Numbered from the stretch's first letter, positions 25,848-35,857 are shown. The stretch is DNA of 64,000 nt from Guptibacillus hwajinpoensis (GCA_016841765.1 JAENYN010000015.1:20162-84161), one strand, 5' to 3'. Numbers and translations: made by a program. Notes: a model not told the origin generated them from the sequence alone.

Positions 25848-26666
25848 ATGAGGGAGAGAGTAATATATCCATTTTTAGCTATTTTTTTAAGTTTTTCATT
25901 AGGAGCTTGCTCGGAAAAAACGACAGTAACACCTGATAAAAATGAAAATGAAGGAAAAGAGACTCATAGTACACAAACTGCACATTGGTCCTATGAAGGT
26001 GAATCAGGACCTGAACATTGGGGCGAATTGGACGAAGCGAATATAGCATGTGTCAACGGAAGTGAACAATCTCCAATTAACATTGAATTCTCAAAGGTAA
26101 TAACTGATAAAAAAACGGAAAACATCGATATTCAATATGAGCCTACACCTTTTACACTTGTAAATAACGGCCATACAGTCCAGGCTAATGCCACAACACA
26201 AAACAACAGTATATTAATTGAAGGAAACAAGTATGATCTCGCTCAATTTCATTTCCATACTCCGAGTGAACATCAATTTAATGGTCAAAATTATAATATG
26301 GAGCTGCACCTAGTACATAAAAACAAAAATGGAAAGATTGCCGTCCTCGGAGTAATGATACAAGAAGGTAAAAAAAATGAAAAACTTGCACCGATTTGGG
26401 ATGTATTGCCAAAGAAAAAAACAGGAGAAGATATTTCTGTCAAACAACCGATCGATTTACAGGATATACTTCCTCAAGAACAAACATCTTTTCATTACAA
26501 TGGATCGTTAACTACTCCTCCTTGTACGGAACAAGTGGAATGGGTCGTATTTAAGCAACCGATTGAAATGTCGAAAGAACAAATCAAGCTTTTCCAGCAA
26601 GTCTTTCCCGACAACCATCGTCCTGTTCAGTCTTTGAATGAACGTGAGGTATATGAAACAAAATAG
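25848..26666 (+). CDS. Alpha-type carbonic anhydrase, predicted lipoprotein
   Basis: 272-residue secreted enzyme interconverting CO2 and bicarbonate. The N-terminal signal (MRERVIYPFLAIFLSFSLGA) ends in a lipobox LGAC with Cys21, predicting lipidation and anchoring outside the membrane. The mature domain has the alpha-CA signature: HWSYEGESGPEHWGEL, zinc histidines in LAQFHFHTPSEHQ and MELHLVHKNK, and the C-terminal FHYNGSLTTPPCTEQVEW. Two cysteines (CVNGSEQSPINI and PPCTE) can form the usual disulfide. Codon usage is clearly AT-richer than mqo next door, suggesting acquisition. A TIR repeat element follows after 21 bp. Confidence 0.93.
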   Translation: MRERVIYPFLAIFLSFSLGACSEKTTVTPDKNENEGKETHSTQTAHWSYEGESGPEHWGELDEANIACVNGSEQSPINIEFSKVITDKKTENIDIQYEPTPFTLVNNGHTVQANATTQNNSILIEGNKYDLAQFHFHTPSEHQFNGQNYNMELHLVHKNKNGKIAVLGVMIQEGKKNEKLAPIWDVLPKKKTGEDISVKQPIDLQDILPQEQTSFHYNGSLTTPPCTEQVEWVVFKQPIEMSKEQIKLFQQVFPDNHRPVQSLNEREVYETK

Positions 26667-26687
26667 TGAATGTTCTTATTTCTAGAT

Positions 26688-27171
26688 GAGGTTGGGACAT
26701 AACGAAATAAGTTATGCTCAGAGACCAACAATATCTATTCAACGTCATACTGTTTACGAATAATTAGTTAAGCTAAAAAAACAAGTTCGTTCCATTACAC
26801 GGAGGACTCTCGCTTTCACCATAGGCACAAGTGCGACATCTGTTCCTGCTTCCCTCCGGTCGCACTCACAGTGTCTTCTTTGCCACGGGGAGGAAGCTGA
26901 GCCTCCTCGGCTGCGCCTGCGGGGTCTCAGCCTTTCCTCTATTTCCCGTTGGACTTTGAAAAAGCTTCTTTGAAATAACACCGCACGAAGAAAATTTATT
27001 TTCGAGGAGTCGAGTGTCCTCCGCTCCATTCCACTAGTGTTGAAAAACAGGATGCAACACCAAAAGATTTATTGCATAAATAAAGACCCGAACGGTCAGG
27101 CGAAAGATTCATTGAAATCTTACCTGATCGTTCGGGTTTATCATTGGCTGAAATACTTATGTCCCAGCCTT
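26688..27171 (-). mobile_element. Non-coding TIR element (MITE-like), copy B, 484 bp
   Basis: Ends GAGGTTGGGACATAAC and TTATGTCCCAGCCTT are imperfect terminal inverted repeats. It aligns inverted with copy A at 7827-8252, including the AACCCGAACGATCAGG stem near its right end. It carries an extra ~70-85 bp segment (26813-26890: CGCTTTCACCATAGGCACAA, with a GTGCGAC...GTCGCAC hairpin) that copy A lacks and that recurs at 63930-64000. No transposase is encoded. A 91-codon frame on the minus strand through the element is composition-driven. Confidence 0.75.
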
Positions 27172-27602
27172 ATTTTATTGTTTTAAACGAAAAATACCTG
27201 TACAATTCTCCTGCCGAGTTAATCCATGGCATCTAAATCCTTCTGTTATATAAATAAGTTAGGGATTTAACGTTATCGCTCCCTTTCCCCCTGTTCACAC
27301 TATACCTGCGACTTCACCCCATAAGACGTTCCAACCCTTTCAATTCTATATACACGGTAAAGCAAGTATATTCCTATCAATTTATATTTTTGCATAACTT
27401 TTTTGAGTTCATAAACTTCTTCCTTTACCTTGTTGGCAGGTTGTCATACACCAGGCAAAGAATGAAAACTGAACTAAATTTCGACTTTTCATGGTTCATC
27501 AGTCCAAGACATTTACACTTGAACCCAATGACACAGAGGAAGGTTCTTCTTTTTCAAGGTTCAAAAGTCAAAATGCCGCCTTGTCTTCAACTTTTTTTGC
27601 CT
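27172..27602. other. Intergenic region, about 430 bp
   Basis: No gene, repeat or stable RNA is supported between the TIR element and the rlmH stop codon. A plus-strand open frame from 27390 is mostly antisense to rlmH. Confidence 0.5.
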
Positions 27603-28082
27603 CTATTTATGATACGGTTCCCCACGATTAATCCGAAATGCCCGATAAACCTGCTCCACCAGCACCAGCCGCATCAGCTGGTGTGGAAACGTCATCTTCG
27701 AGAACGACATCGAACTATCCGCCCGCTTCATCACTTCATCACTGAGTCCGAGGGATCCGCCGATCACAAAAGCGACTTTGCTTTTGCCGTACGTCGCAAG
27801 ATTATCGAGGGTTTTTGCGAATTGTTCGCTTGTTTCCTGTTTTCCTTCTATCGCAAGGGCGATGACGTGGCTGTCTGGGGAAATTTTTTGGAGGATGCGT
27901 TCGCCTTCTTTTTGTTTTACCTGCTGCATTTCCGCCTCGCTCAAATTTTCAGGTGCTTTTTCATCAGGCACCTCGATGATCTCGATTTTGGCGTAAGGCT
28001 GCAGCCGCTTTACGTACTCCTGGATACCCTGCTTCAAATATTTTTCTTTCAGCTTGCCAACCGTAATAATTGAGATATTCAC
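27603..28082 (-). CDS. rlmH: 23S rRNA (pseudouridine1915-N3)-methyltransferase
   Basis: 159-residue SPOUT methyltransferase that methylates pseudouridine 1915 in helix 69 of 23S rRNA, using S-adenosylmethionine. The knotted cofactor site is evident: [37 protein letters not shown] and [23 protein letters not shown] 28080-28082 behind AAGGGGAT gives the exact usual length of 159. The upstream intergenic region contains a DnaA-box cluster, as at the corresponding yydA locus of B. subtilis. Confidence 0.96.
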   Translation of the reverse strand: MNISIITVGKLKEKYLKQGIQEYVKRLQPYAKIEIIEVPDEKAPENLSEAEMQQVKQKEGERILQKISPDSHVIALAIEGKQETSEQFAKTLDNLATYGKSKVAFVIGGSLGLSDEVMKRADSSMSFSKMTFPHQLMRLVLVEQVYRAFRINRGEPYHK

Positions 28083-28106
28083 ACTTATCCCCTTCCTACG
28101 CACAGT

Positions 28107-28364
28107 TTATCCACAGTTTTTATCCACATATGCACAATTTCTGTCCACATGTGGTATAGGATCATCCGTTCGATACCATATACAATGCGGGGTTCGAGCA
28201 AAATTCACAGGTTGTGGATAACTTCTTCTCTTCATCTAATTTGTTGAACTCGGGTGGTGTGTCCGCCACATCCAGTGCGCCTTCGAGTGCTCTGTCCACA
28301 TGATCGTTGCAGCAATATATCACCATGTTTCTGGTTGCTCCTTTCATTTCTTTGTTGTGGATAT
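28107..28364. promoter_or_regulatory. DnaA-box cluster upstream of rlmH
   Basis: Perfect TTATCCACA boxes lie at 28107-28115 and 28120-28128 (13 bp apart), a perfect inverted box TGTGGATAA at 28213-28221, and near matches at 28142-28149 and 28356-28364. The cluster spans the small CxxH/CxxC gene. B. subtilis is known to have a stable DnaA-binding region at the same locus (yydA-yycS). Confidence 0.75.
28162..28326 (-). CDS. CxxH/CxxC small zinc-binding-type protein
   Basis: 54-residue protein with two putative metal-binding pairs, CCNDH (CxxH-type) near the N-terminus and CEFC near the C-terminus, matching the small CxxH/CxxC family found next to rlmH in Bacillus. Function is unknown. The start was placed at ATG 28324-28326 with GGAG 11 bases upstream; an ATG seven codons earlier has a weaker site. 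A DnaA-box cluster overlaps the gene and its flanks. Confidence 0.8.
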   Translation of the reverse strand: MVIYCCNDHVDRALEGALDVADTPPEFNKLDEEKKLSTTCEFCSNPALYMVSNG

Positions 28365-28483
28365 TCTTCTTCCAATCTCTCCATATGCATTTTACCCGTT
28401 TTATTCACAGTTCATCAACTTCTCTTCGCGTGCCCAAAAGTTAAGCCTCCCATTTATGATATGGAAGGCTTAACTCCTTTTTG

Positions 28484-29722
28484 TTATTGAGCTCTATTCT
28501 TATCTTCTGCCAGTGTCATTTCTGTTGTCTGTTTCTTGCCGTTCCGATAGAACGTAACCTCTAAATTCTCACCGATTTGCTTATCTTGATATAGATATTG
28601 GCGCAGGTCCAGCACATTTTCAACCGGTTCACCATCAAGCTCGGTAATGACATCCAGCTCCTGAAGACCTGCTTTACCTGCCGGTGAAAGCGGTATGACG
28701 CCTTCCACAAATACGCCGGAGTGGATATCTTCAGGAAGCTTCAATGTTTCCTGCCAGTGATATTTCGGCACTTCGCTGAGTGAACGGATGCTGACACCCA
28801 TATATGGACGTTTCACTTCTCCGTTCTTTTCAAGCTGTTCGATAATCGGAATGACGGTGGAAGTCGGAATGGCAAGGCCGATCCCTTCAACAGCTTGCTG
28901 GGCAATTTTCATCGAATTGATCCCGATAACCTGGCCGTTGATATTGACAAGGGCACCGCCGCTGTTACCCGGGTTGATCGCCGCATCGGTCTGGATGACT
29001 TCTGCTTGCCAGTCCTGGGTCCCGTCCCCGTTCAAATCGACTGGAATCGTGCGCTCCAGGCCGCTGATGATCCCTTTGGAAACAGAGCCGGAAAAACGCA
29101 GGCCAAGCGGATTGCCGATGGCCAGGGCCGGTTCGCCCGGTTTCAGGTTGTCAGAATCACCGAATTCCGCAACCTTTTCAACATGTTTCGCATCCATTTT
29201 CAATACGGCAAGATCCGTGAAAATGTCGGTTCCAACGAGTTCAGCCGGAACCTTTGTGCCGTCGGCAAGGCTGACTTCAATCTGATTGGCGCCCTGGACG
29301 ACATGATTATTTGTGACGACATATGCTTCGCCGTTTTCTTTTTTATAAATGACACCGGAGCCAGTACCTGCTTCCTGTGTCTCGCCGCCTTCCTGCTGCG
29401 ACCAGAAATCGGCTTGCTGCAAGTTTACAACACCGACCACTGCTTCTGACACTTTATCAACCGCTTCAGTAACAGCAGTGTTCACGTCAACATTTACGGT
29501 CTGAGTCTTCGAAGGCATCTCCTCATTACCGTTTTCCTCACTGCTGCCGACTATCGGTTCACCCGGTTCGCCTGAGGCTCCGGGTACAATCCCTGATTCA
29601 AGCAGAAAAGGCAGGGAAAACAGAACGATAAGGGCACCGATGATGACACCGAATAGTCCTTTGAACCACCCGCCGCGCCGTCTGTTTCTGCGGTTTTCGT
29701 ACTCATCATCATAATATCCCAT
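28484..29722 (-). CDS. htrC: HtrA-like membrane-anchored serine protease
   Basis: 412-residue S1C protease with chaperone/quality-control function at the outer face of the membrane. A charged cytosolic N-terminus (YYDDEYENRRNRRRGG) and one membrane helix (about residues 24-43) precede a Ser/Glu-rich linker. The trypsin-like domain has its triad in VVTNNHVVQGA (His), FTDLAVLKMD (Asp) and NPGNSGGALVN (Ser). One PDZ domain sits at the C-terminus (GLQELDVITELDGEPV). It corresponds to B. subtilis YyxA (HtrC), at the end of the wal locus. The chosen ATG 29720-29722 has GGTG six bases upstream. Confidence 0.92.
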   Translation of the reverse strand: MGYYDDEYENRRNRRRGGWFKGLFGVIIGALIVLFSLPFLLESGIVPGASGEPGEPIVGSSEENGNEEMPSKTQTVNVDVNTAVTEAVDKVSEAVVGVVNLQQADFWSQQEGGETQEAGTGSGVIYKKENGEAYVVTNNHVVQGANQIEVSLADGTKVPAELVGTDIFTDLAVLKMDAKHVEKVAEFGDSDNLKPGEPALAIGNPLGLRFSGSVSKGIISGLERTIPVDLNGDGTQDWQAEVIQTDAAINPGNSGGALVNINGQVIGINSMKIAQQAVEGIGLAIPTSTVIPIIEQLEKNGEVKRPYMGVSIRSLSEVPKYHWQETLKLPEDIHSGVFVEGVIPLSPAGKAGLQELDVITELDGEPVENVLDLRQYLYQDKQIGENLEVTFYRNGKKQTTEMTLAEDKNRAQ

Positions 29723-29926
29723 TGTAAGCACCAATCCTTTCATTTATGTGGGAATTATTTTACGAATTGTGCTGGATCTTGCGAGGGCGGCTTTTCCCGG
29801 CCCTCATTGATGATTATAAATGGCAAATGTATCAAAATGATGTCAAAACCCGTACAAAGTTCTTCTTTACTTTTCCCTTTTCTTTTCATAATAAAAATGT
29901 TTTTTACAATTCAGGGACAATTGCTG

Positions 29927-30721
29927 TTACAGTGTAATGATATCGGTCGGCTCCTGCGGATCAGTATCATACAGGCTGAATTGTTCACCAACGGCAAAGC
30001 CTTTTTGTTCAAGCGTCTGGGCAACCGACATTCGGGCAAGATCTTTAATATTGTTATCTTTACTTAAATGGGCCAAATAAATACGTTTTGTCTTATCCCC
30101 GATGATATCAGCGAGGGCCAGGGCAGCATCTTCGTTGGAAACGTGCCCGACATCGCTTAATATTCTTCGCTTCACATTCCATGGATAACGGCCCATCCTC
30201 AACATGTCGACATCATGGTTGGCTTCAAACACAATCATATCCGAATCACGGAGCGTCCCTTTAATCCGGTCGCTTACATAGCCGGTATCGGTGGCAAGGG
30301 CGACTTTCTGCCCTTCATGATGAAAAACGTAAAACATCGGTTCAGCGGCATCATGGGACACGCCGAACGATTCCACATCAAGATCACCGAACGTTTTCAC
30401 CTTCTCCATATCAAAGACGAATTTCTGGCCGGTGTCGACTTTGCCGATCATGCTGTCCATCGCCTGCCATGTTTTTTCATTGGCGTAGATCGGCAGCTTG
30501 TAGCGCCGGGCAAGAATGCCGAGCCCTTTGATATGATCGCTGTGTTCGTGCGTCACGAGAATGCCGTCAAGCTCTTCAGGATTGATTTGCCTCATGCGCA
30601 TCAATTCTTCCATTTTTTTGCCGCTCAAGCCGGCATCGACCAGCAGCTTCTGTTTGCCGGTACCGATGTAAAATGCATTGCCGGAGCTGCCGCTGGCCAG
30701 GACACTGAAATGTAAACCCAT
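29927..30721 (-). CDS. walJ: Metallo-beta-lactamase fold hydrolase of the wal operon
   Basis: 264-residue MBL-fold protein (YycJ/WalJ). Metal ligands sit in [28 protein letters not shown] and LAHLSKDNN. Family work links it to DNA repair or coordination of cell wall metabolism with replication; its exact substrate is unsettled. It lies 15 bp downstream of walI in the walRKHIJ operon on the minus strand. Confidence 0.94.
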   Translation of the reverse strand: MGLHFSVLASGSSGNAFYIGTGKQKLLVDAGLSGKKMEELMRMRQINPEELDGILVTHEHSDHIKGLGILARRYKLPIYANEKTWQAMDSMIGKVDTGQKFVFDMEKVKTFGDLDVESFGVSHDAAEPMFYVFHHEGQKVALATDTGYVSDRIKGTLRDSDMIVFEANHDVDMLRMGRYPWNVKRRILSDVGHVSNEDAALALADIIGDKTKRIYLAHLSKDNNIKDLARMSVAQTLEQKGFAVGEQFSLYDTDPQEPTDIITL

Positions 30722-30736
30722 ATATACTTCACTCCA

Positions 30737-31543
30737 CTATTGATAAACTTGTTCCAAAAACTCTTCGGCTTTCACTTCAATGACTTGCCCTTCAACCGCA
30801 TTGACAAAAAAGCTCTTCCCTTCTTTAAGCTTTATATGCCAGGTCGGGGCCACCACCTGGCCTCCTCCGGAAAGAGGGACAAGCGTGTAATAGCCCATCG
30901 TGATCGATGTGATTTCGCTGCCTGAAGGCAGCATGTATTTCCGATAGAGATTTTCAATGGCCTTAATGGCCGGCAGGATGCTCTGTTCATCCACGTCCAT
31001 TTCTTCAAGGTCGACCAGGTAGGTCTGGTAGTAACGGGTGACTTCGTTTTCGTCATTCAATTCCATCAGGACCATCCCGTTTTTATTAAAATAAATCGGG
31101 CTGTTTTTGTAGGTCTGAAAAAACATAAGGACATTATTCGATTCATCATAGCCCCAATACGTATAATCCTCACCGTTCAGCACAATGTCTTTCAGGATTG
31201 ACTGCGCTTCATCATCTGTCACTTCTTCAGATAACTTTTCCGGTTCCTCAAGGGTGGAGATAATCATCGTTTCATTGCGTATGTTGATATTCTGGCCGTC
31301 AAGTTCGGCCAGTTCGTCAGGGGTGAATTTTTTGCTTTTCCCGCTGATATATTGCTTGATATCACTCTTCTTCGGAATCGCCGGATATGAGATATCCTCC
31401 TCTTCCAACTGTTCCTCGATTGTCGATTCTGTAATTTGGTCCAGCTGCGATTTGTTTATTTTATCAATGAGCTGGAAGGCCAGGAAAACATTCAGGACAA
31501 GGAAAGATAATATAAAAATGGTTTTTGTTTTATTCCAATCCAA
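30737..31543 (-). CDS. walI: WalK regulatory membrane protein WalI
   Basis: 268-residue YycI protein. One N-terminal membrane helix (TKTIFILSFLVLNVFLAFQL) anchors an extracytoplasmic YycI domain. Together with WalH it forms a membrane complex that restrains or adjusts the WalK sensor kinase. The start overlaps the end of walH by 14 bp. Typical length for the family. Confidence 0.94.
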   Translation of the reverse strand: MDWNKTKTIFILSFLVLNVFLAFQLIDKINKSQLDQITESTIEEQLEEEDISYPAIPKKSDIKQYISGKSKKFTPDELAELDGQNINIRNETMIISTLEEPEKLSEEVTDDEAQSILKDIVLNGEDYTYWGYDESNNVLMFFQTYKNSPIYFNKNGMVLMELNDENEVTRYYQTYLVDLEEMDVDEQSILPAIKAIENLYRKYMLPSGSEITSITMGYYTLVPLSGGGQVVAPTWHIKLKEGKSFFVNAVEGQVIEVKAEEFLEQVYQ

Positions 31544-32897
31544 CTTTTATACCCTCCCCGCCTGACTCCTCGTTCATGGATACCTTCTCCCACTTGCCAT
31601 TGAAGCGGATGAACCATGCGGGTTTGAAAAGGAGGACTTCCGGCACTTTATCATCCAGTTCAAAGCCTATTTTGATATCCTCGATCATTTCCGTATCAAA
31701 GCCCTGCCTTTTTTCCAACGTTTCGAGCACCTTGTGCCCGGAAGCCAACGTAATATCAGCTGTTTCATTTTCAAGCGGATCGCCCTGCAAGTATAGAAGC
31801 GGCCTCGTATAGCGGTTGACCCCCTCGTTGTTCCATGACAGGGTTAATGCCGATGTTTCAATGTACTGATTCTCCCTGACAACCGGAGAGGTGTCGAATA
31901 CAGGATGATGCGACAGATACAGCCGGAATTCCGCTTCATTGCGGAGCGTTGTCCAATCGAATAAATAAAATGTATCCACCCAGCCGGCATGTTCATTTAC
32001 AAAATCCACACTGTCGAGGACGAGATCGGCAGGATCCTTTTGCAGGCCTGCAGATGGCACCTGGTTTTGGAACCGCATCAGGCTGTTTTCCTCGAACGTT
32101 TCAAGCGCCCGCGTTCCGTCGGTGTATGTCTGTTCCCCGATATCTTTTTTATAGTTTTTCACGAGGTTCCGGTTGCTGAACAGCGCTTCACTGAATAGAT
32201 CAGGGTTCAACTTGTCCGTAAAAAAGGTGTATGATTTCAAGCGTACATCTTCAGCCGGCAAAAAGAATTCCTTCTGCTCGGAAATGGTGTGCAGGAAATA
32301 CGGTTTATAGTCCCCTGTCACCTCTGTGAATGTGCTGGTCAAATACTCGAGATTCAAATTGCTGAGTTTTGCACCGTAAATGTTTTTAGTATCGTAGGAA
32401 ACGAAAAAGGCTTCCGGCTGGCTGTCTTCCGCAACTGAGTAATCAATGATTATCCGGTCGAATGCGTAGGATGCCTTCAAATCTGCCGAAAACGTAAAGA
32501 TTTCCTCAAAAACACCGAGTGGAATCTCAGTAGGAAAAATGATTTCCAGCGTATCATTCCGGTCAATTTTTTTATTGAAAACATCCTGATCCGTTATTTC
32601 AAGCGGGTACAGCTGGTGGAACGTCCAATTTTGCATTTCTCGAAACAGTTTATTCACGAGCGATTGATCCTTTAACCCATAGTGACTGCTGCCAGTATTC
32701 AGTATGACAGACGAAGGCTTGATCAACTGGCTCGGATATCGCTTATCAGCAATGTTCACGTCCTGAAGATATTCGGCATTTGAAACCTTTTCATACTCAG
32801 GCTGATACGTCCAAATGCTGTAAGTCAAAATAATACTCAGGATGACCAAAAGAGTAAGCGCGATTGTCTTCATCGTTTCGAGGTTTTTTCTTGTCAT
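31530..32897 (-). CDS. walH: WalK regulatory membrane protein WalH
   Basis: 455-residue YycH protein with one N-terminal membrane helix (TIALTLLVILSIILTYSIW) and a large extracytoplasmic region of two YycH-type domains. It partners with WalI to modulate WalK activity and hence autolysin expression. The start codon overlaps the walK stop by four bases (ATGA), indicating translational coupling in the wal operon. Confidence 0.94.
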   Translation of the reverse strand: MTRKNLETMKTIALTLLVILSIILTYSIWTYQPEYEKVSNAEYLQDVNIADKRYPSQLIKPSSVILNTGSSHYGLKDQSLVNKLFREMQNWTFHQLYPLEITDQDVFNKKIDRNDTLEIIFPTEIPLGVFEEIFTFSADLKASYAFDRIIIDYSVAEDSQPEAFFVSYDTKNIYGAKLSNLNLEYLTSTFTEVTGDYKPYFLHTISEQKEFFLPAEDVRLKSYTFFTDKLNPDLFSEALFSNRNLVKNYKKDIGEQTYTDGTRALETFEENSLMRFQNQVPSAGLQKDPADLVLDSVDFVNEHAGWVDTFYLFDWTTLRNEAEFRLYLSHHPVFDTSPVVRENQYIETSALTLSWNNEGVNRYTRPLLYLQGDPLENETADITLASGHKVLETLEKRQGFDTEMIEDIKIGFELDDKVPEVLLFKPAWFIRFNGKWEKVSMNEESGGEGIKVGLE

Positions 32898-34717
32898 AGC
32901 ACATCATCCTCGCGATCTCTCTCAAGAGGAAGGGTAAAGTTGATTGCGGTTCCTTTCCCCTCTTCACTTTCTGCCCAGATGTTTCCGCCATGGAGCTGGA
33001 TGATTTCCTTCGCAATGGCAAGTCCGAGGCCGGTTCCGCCCATTTTCCTGGACCGCGCCTTGTCAACGCGATAAAACCGTTCGAATACCTTCGATAAATT
33101 TTCCTTTGGAATCCCCATCCCCTGATCTTTAATGCTCACCAGGATATCCTCCGGATTATGAATCAGCTTGAACGTGATTTTGCCGCCTTCAGGAGAGTAC
33201 TTCAAGGCGTTTGAAATAATGTTGTCAATGACCTGTGTAATCCGGTCCGCATCGATATAAACATATAAGTTCTCATCAGGTATGATCCGTTCAAACGAAA
33301 CATTTTGGGCTTTTGACAGCTCGAACCGGTCAATAATGCCATTGTAAAAAGGCGTGAAATTGACATGGCTTAAGTTAAGCTTGATGTCTTTGCTGTCAAG
33401 TTTGGATAATTGAAGCAAGTCATTGACCAGCCGGATCATACGCTCAGTTTCCGTCTGGGTGACACCAAGGAAGCGCGGTGCAATCTCTTTATCCTGCCAT
33501 ACCCCTTCCGTCAGGGCTTCGATATAACTTTTCATCGTTGTAAGCGGAGTCCTCAATTCATGGGAAACGTTTGCGACGAATTCGCGTCGTTCCTGTTCCA
33601 CCCTTTCCTGTTCGGTCACATCATATAATACCGTCATAAAGCCATTTGGGTAGCCATGTTCATTCTGGATAATCGAGAAGTTTGCCCGGATGATGGATTC
33701 TTCGTCCTTCCCGGTATAAAAATCAAAAATGAGCGAATCATCGTCTTCATATATGTTTTCAAGTGAAATATCCGACTCAATTGGCAGAATCGATAACAGC
33801 GACTCCCCAATCGCTGTTTCACGTGAAACATACAGCATTTTTTCAGCCTGGTTATTCATTAAAATGACGTGTCCCTGCCTGTCCGCCGCAATGACGCCAT
33901 CGGTCATGTGGGCAAGAACGGAGCTTAACTTCTTCCGTTCTTCCTCGGTCATATCCTGGGCAAGCTTAAGCTTCGTTGTCAGGTCATTGAAGGTCAGGGC
34001 CAGCTGCCCGATTTCATCGTCCCCATAAACTTTTACTTTACGGGAAAAATCCCCGCGGGCCATAACTCGCGCCTGCCGTTTCATATCCGCAATCGGCCTT
34101 GTAATCGTCTGGGCCAGAAAAATGCCGAGCAGGGCGGTAATCAGCATCGAAATCAACGTTCCGGTCGCAAAGATGCCATTGATCTGATTCATTTCCGAGT
34201 AAATTTCTTCCATCGACGCGACCAGGTAAATGACACCAAGAACCGTGCCGTTCGATTTGACCGGCATGGTTCTTGCTGTAAGGCGCTGGCCGCGGTCCAG
34301 AAGCCTTCTTGAATCGGCCTGGCCGGAAACAAGCGCAATATCGACCATCCGCTCGGTCGTCCGTTTGCCGACAAACGATTGCTTGTATGGATTCGACGTT
34401 CCGACAACACGTTGATTGGTATCGATCACCTGGACTTCAATCACGTTATCGGACTCAAAATCACTGAGCAAATCCCGGATATCTTCTTCTAATGTATTGG
34501 TGTTTTCCGCGGAACGGTCCTTCGTCATTTCCTGTTCGACGGAGGAAGCAAGCATTTGCGACCGTTCCAGCAGCGATTCATCAAAGTTATTCATTAAACT
34601 GTCTTCAAGTTCGCCGACAAAATAAACGCCGATGACCTGCATGGCAATCAGGATCAACAGCGTGTAAATAAGAATGAACTTAAAATGAATCGATTTAAAA
34701 AAACCGATTTTTCTCAT
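32894..34717 (-). CDS. walK: Cell wall sensor histidine kinase
   Basis: 607-residue essential sensor kinase. Membrane helices occupy ~13-35 and ~183-204 with an extracellular Cache/PAS-like domain between. HAMP (~204-256), PAS (~263-370), HisKA with the phosphorylated H386 in VANVSHELRTPLTT and the ATPase domain follow (NALKYSPEGG, GMGIPKENL, GTGLGLAIAKEI). It controls peptidoglycan hydrolase genes through WalR. The parS site at 33815-33830 lies inside the gene and encodes VSRET. It lies six bp after walR. Confidence 0.96.
   Translation of the reverse strand: MRKIGFFKSIHFKFILIYTLLILIAMQVIGVYFVGELEDSLMNNFDESLLERSQMLASSVEQEMTKDRSAENTNTLEEDIRDLLSDFESDNVIEVQVIDTNQRVVGTSNPYKQSFVGKRTTERMVDIALVSGQADSRRLLDRGQRLTARTMPVKSNGTVLGVIYLVASMEEIYSEMNQINGIFATGTLISMLITALLGIFLAQTITRPIADMKRQARVMARGDFSRKVKVYGDDEIGQLALTFNDLTTKLKLAQDMTEEERKKLSSVLAHMTDGVIAADRQGHVILMNNQAEKMLYVSRETAIGESLLSILPIESDISLENIYEDDDSLIFDFYTGKDEESIIRANFSIIQNEHGYPNGFMTVLYDVTEQERVEQERREFVANVSHELRTPLTTMKSYIEALTEGVWQDKEIAPRFLGVTQTETERMIRLVNDLLQLSKLDSKDIKLNLSHVNFTPFYNGIIDRFELSKAQNVSFERIIPDENLYVYIDADRITQVIDNIISNALKYSPEGGKITFKLIHNPEDILVSIKDQGMGIPKENLSKVFERFYRVDKARSRKMGGTGLGLAIAKEIIQLHGGNIWAESEEGKGTAINFTLPLERDREDDVL
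33815..33830. promoter_or_regulatory. parS site inside walK
   Basis: TGTTTCACGTGAAACA, a perfect 16-bp palindrome and exact match to the ParB/Spo0J consensus. Confidence 0.95.
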
Positions 34718-34723
34718 GTAATC

Positions 34724-35428
34724 TTACTCCTGTTCAGGATTGCGGAGATAATATCCTACCCCTCTCCGGGTCACGATCCATGCCGGGTGACTCGGGTTAT
34801 CCTCAATTTTTTCCCTCAGGCGCCGGACAGTGACATCGACTGTCCGCACATCACCGAAATAGTCATATCCCCAAACCGTCTGCAACAAGTGCTCACGGGT
34901 CATGACCTGGCCGATGTGCTTGGCAAGATAATGGAGCAATTCGAATTCACGGTGGGTGAGTTCAATGGTTTCCCCGCGTTTTGATACAACATATGCATCA
35001 GGGTGGATGACAAGGGACCCGATTTCTATTTCATTCGTGTCGTCGTTTTCACTGCCTTCTTCATGCTGATGGCGGCGCAGGTTCGCCTTTACCCTGGCAA
35101 TCAATTCCCGGGCCGAAAACGGTTTGGTGACATAGTCGTCTGCCCCAAGCTCAAGACCGAGCACTTTGTCGATTTCGGAATCTTTGGCAGTCAGCATAAT
35201 GATCGGCATTTCATATTTTTTACGGATTTCGCGGCATACTTCCATGCCATCTTTTTGCGGAAGCATAATATCCAGCAAAATAAGGTCCGGTTTCACTTCC
35301 TCCACCTTCTGGAGCGCTTCATCGCCATCATAGGCACAAGTAACCTCAAATCCCTCTTTTTCCAGATTGAATTGCAAAATATCTGCGATTGGCTGCTCAT
35401 CATCGACAACTAATATGTGTTTGTCCAT
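34724..35428 (-). CDS. walR: Cell wall response regulator
   Basis: 234-residue OmpR-family response regulator. The receiver has acidic pocket DDE, the phosphorylated Asp in [13 protein letters not shown] and Lys in [10 protein letters not shown]. The C-terminal winged helix recognises DNA ([31 protein letters not shown]). It binds TGTWAH-N5-TGTWAH sites at autolysin promoters. ATG 35426-35428 with AAAGGAGAG upstream; 14 codons of earlier frame are rejected. First gene of the walRKHIJ operon. Confidence 0.97.
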   Translation of the reverse strand: MDKHILVVDDEQPIADILQFNLEKEGFEVTCAYDGDEALQKVEEVKPDLILLDIMLPQKDGMEVCREIRKKYEMPIIMLTAKDSEIDKVLGLELGADDYVTKPFSARELIARVKANLRRHQHEEGSENDDTNEIEIGSLVIHPDAYVVSKRGETIELTHREFELLHYLAKHIGQVMTREHLLQTVWGYDYFGDVRTVDVTVRRLREKIEDNPSHPAWIVTRRGVGYYLRNPEQE

Positions 35429-35857
35429 TGTCTGTCTCTCCTTTTCATCTTTCTGCGATAAAAAGTCCACTCTTCTACTTTATCATGTCATGTCCATGAA
35501 AGCATCTTTTGGATGTTTCAGGAAGCGGACCCTTAAAGGCAGAACCCAATTATTTATGTTAAGGGTTGCAAGGCAAGGCTTGCGCACTCATCGCCGCAGC
35601 TTACCTTCAAATCCAAATTTGTTAAATCCTTCCCTTTCCACTCGGTTGAAAAGTGCATAAGATATATATTAATTTCCTGTCTGGCTGCTCTGTAAACACC
35701 TTTTTTGTTTCCGAAAACGCCGGAAAATAAACCGCTAAAATTTCCCACTCCATTTGCAGGAGTTATTTTTCAGGAAACCATATCCCTGGTGGAGTTTTCA
35801 ATAACCGGTTATCGGTATGAAAAGAACCTCCGGCCTTAGCCGAAGGTTCAACAATCT
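35429..35857. other. Region upstream of walR, about 430 bp
   Basis: It contains the walRK promoter region and, at the left end, the terminator of the M23 peptidase gene. I see no additional gene; short open frames here lack ribosome binding sites. Confidence 0.5.
35819..35850 (-). terminator. Intrinsic terminator of the M23 peptidase gene
   Basis: GAACCTTCGGC/GCCGGAGGTTC stem with TTTTC after it on the minus strand. Confidence 0.9.

Noticed and set aside
27390..28073. 227-codon plus-strand frame
   Set aside because: Mostly antisense to rlmH.
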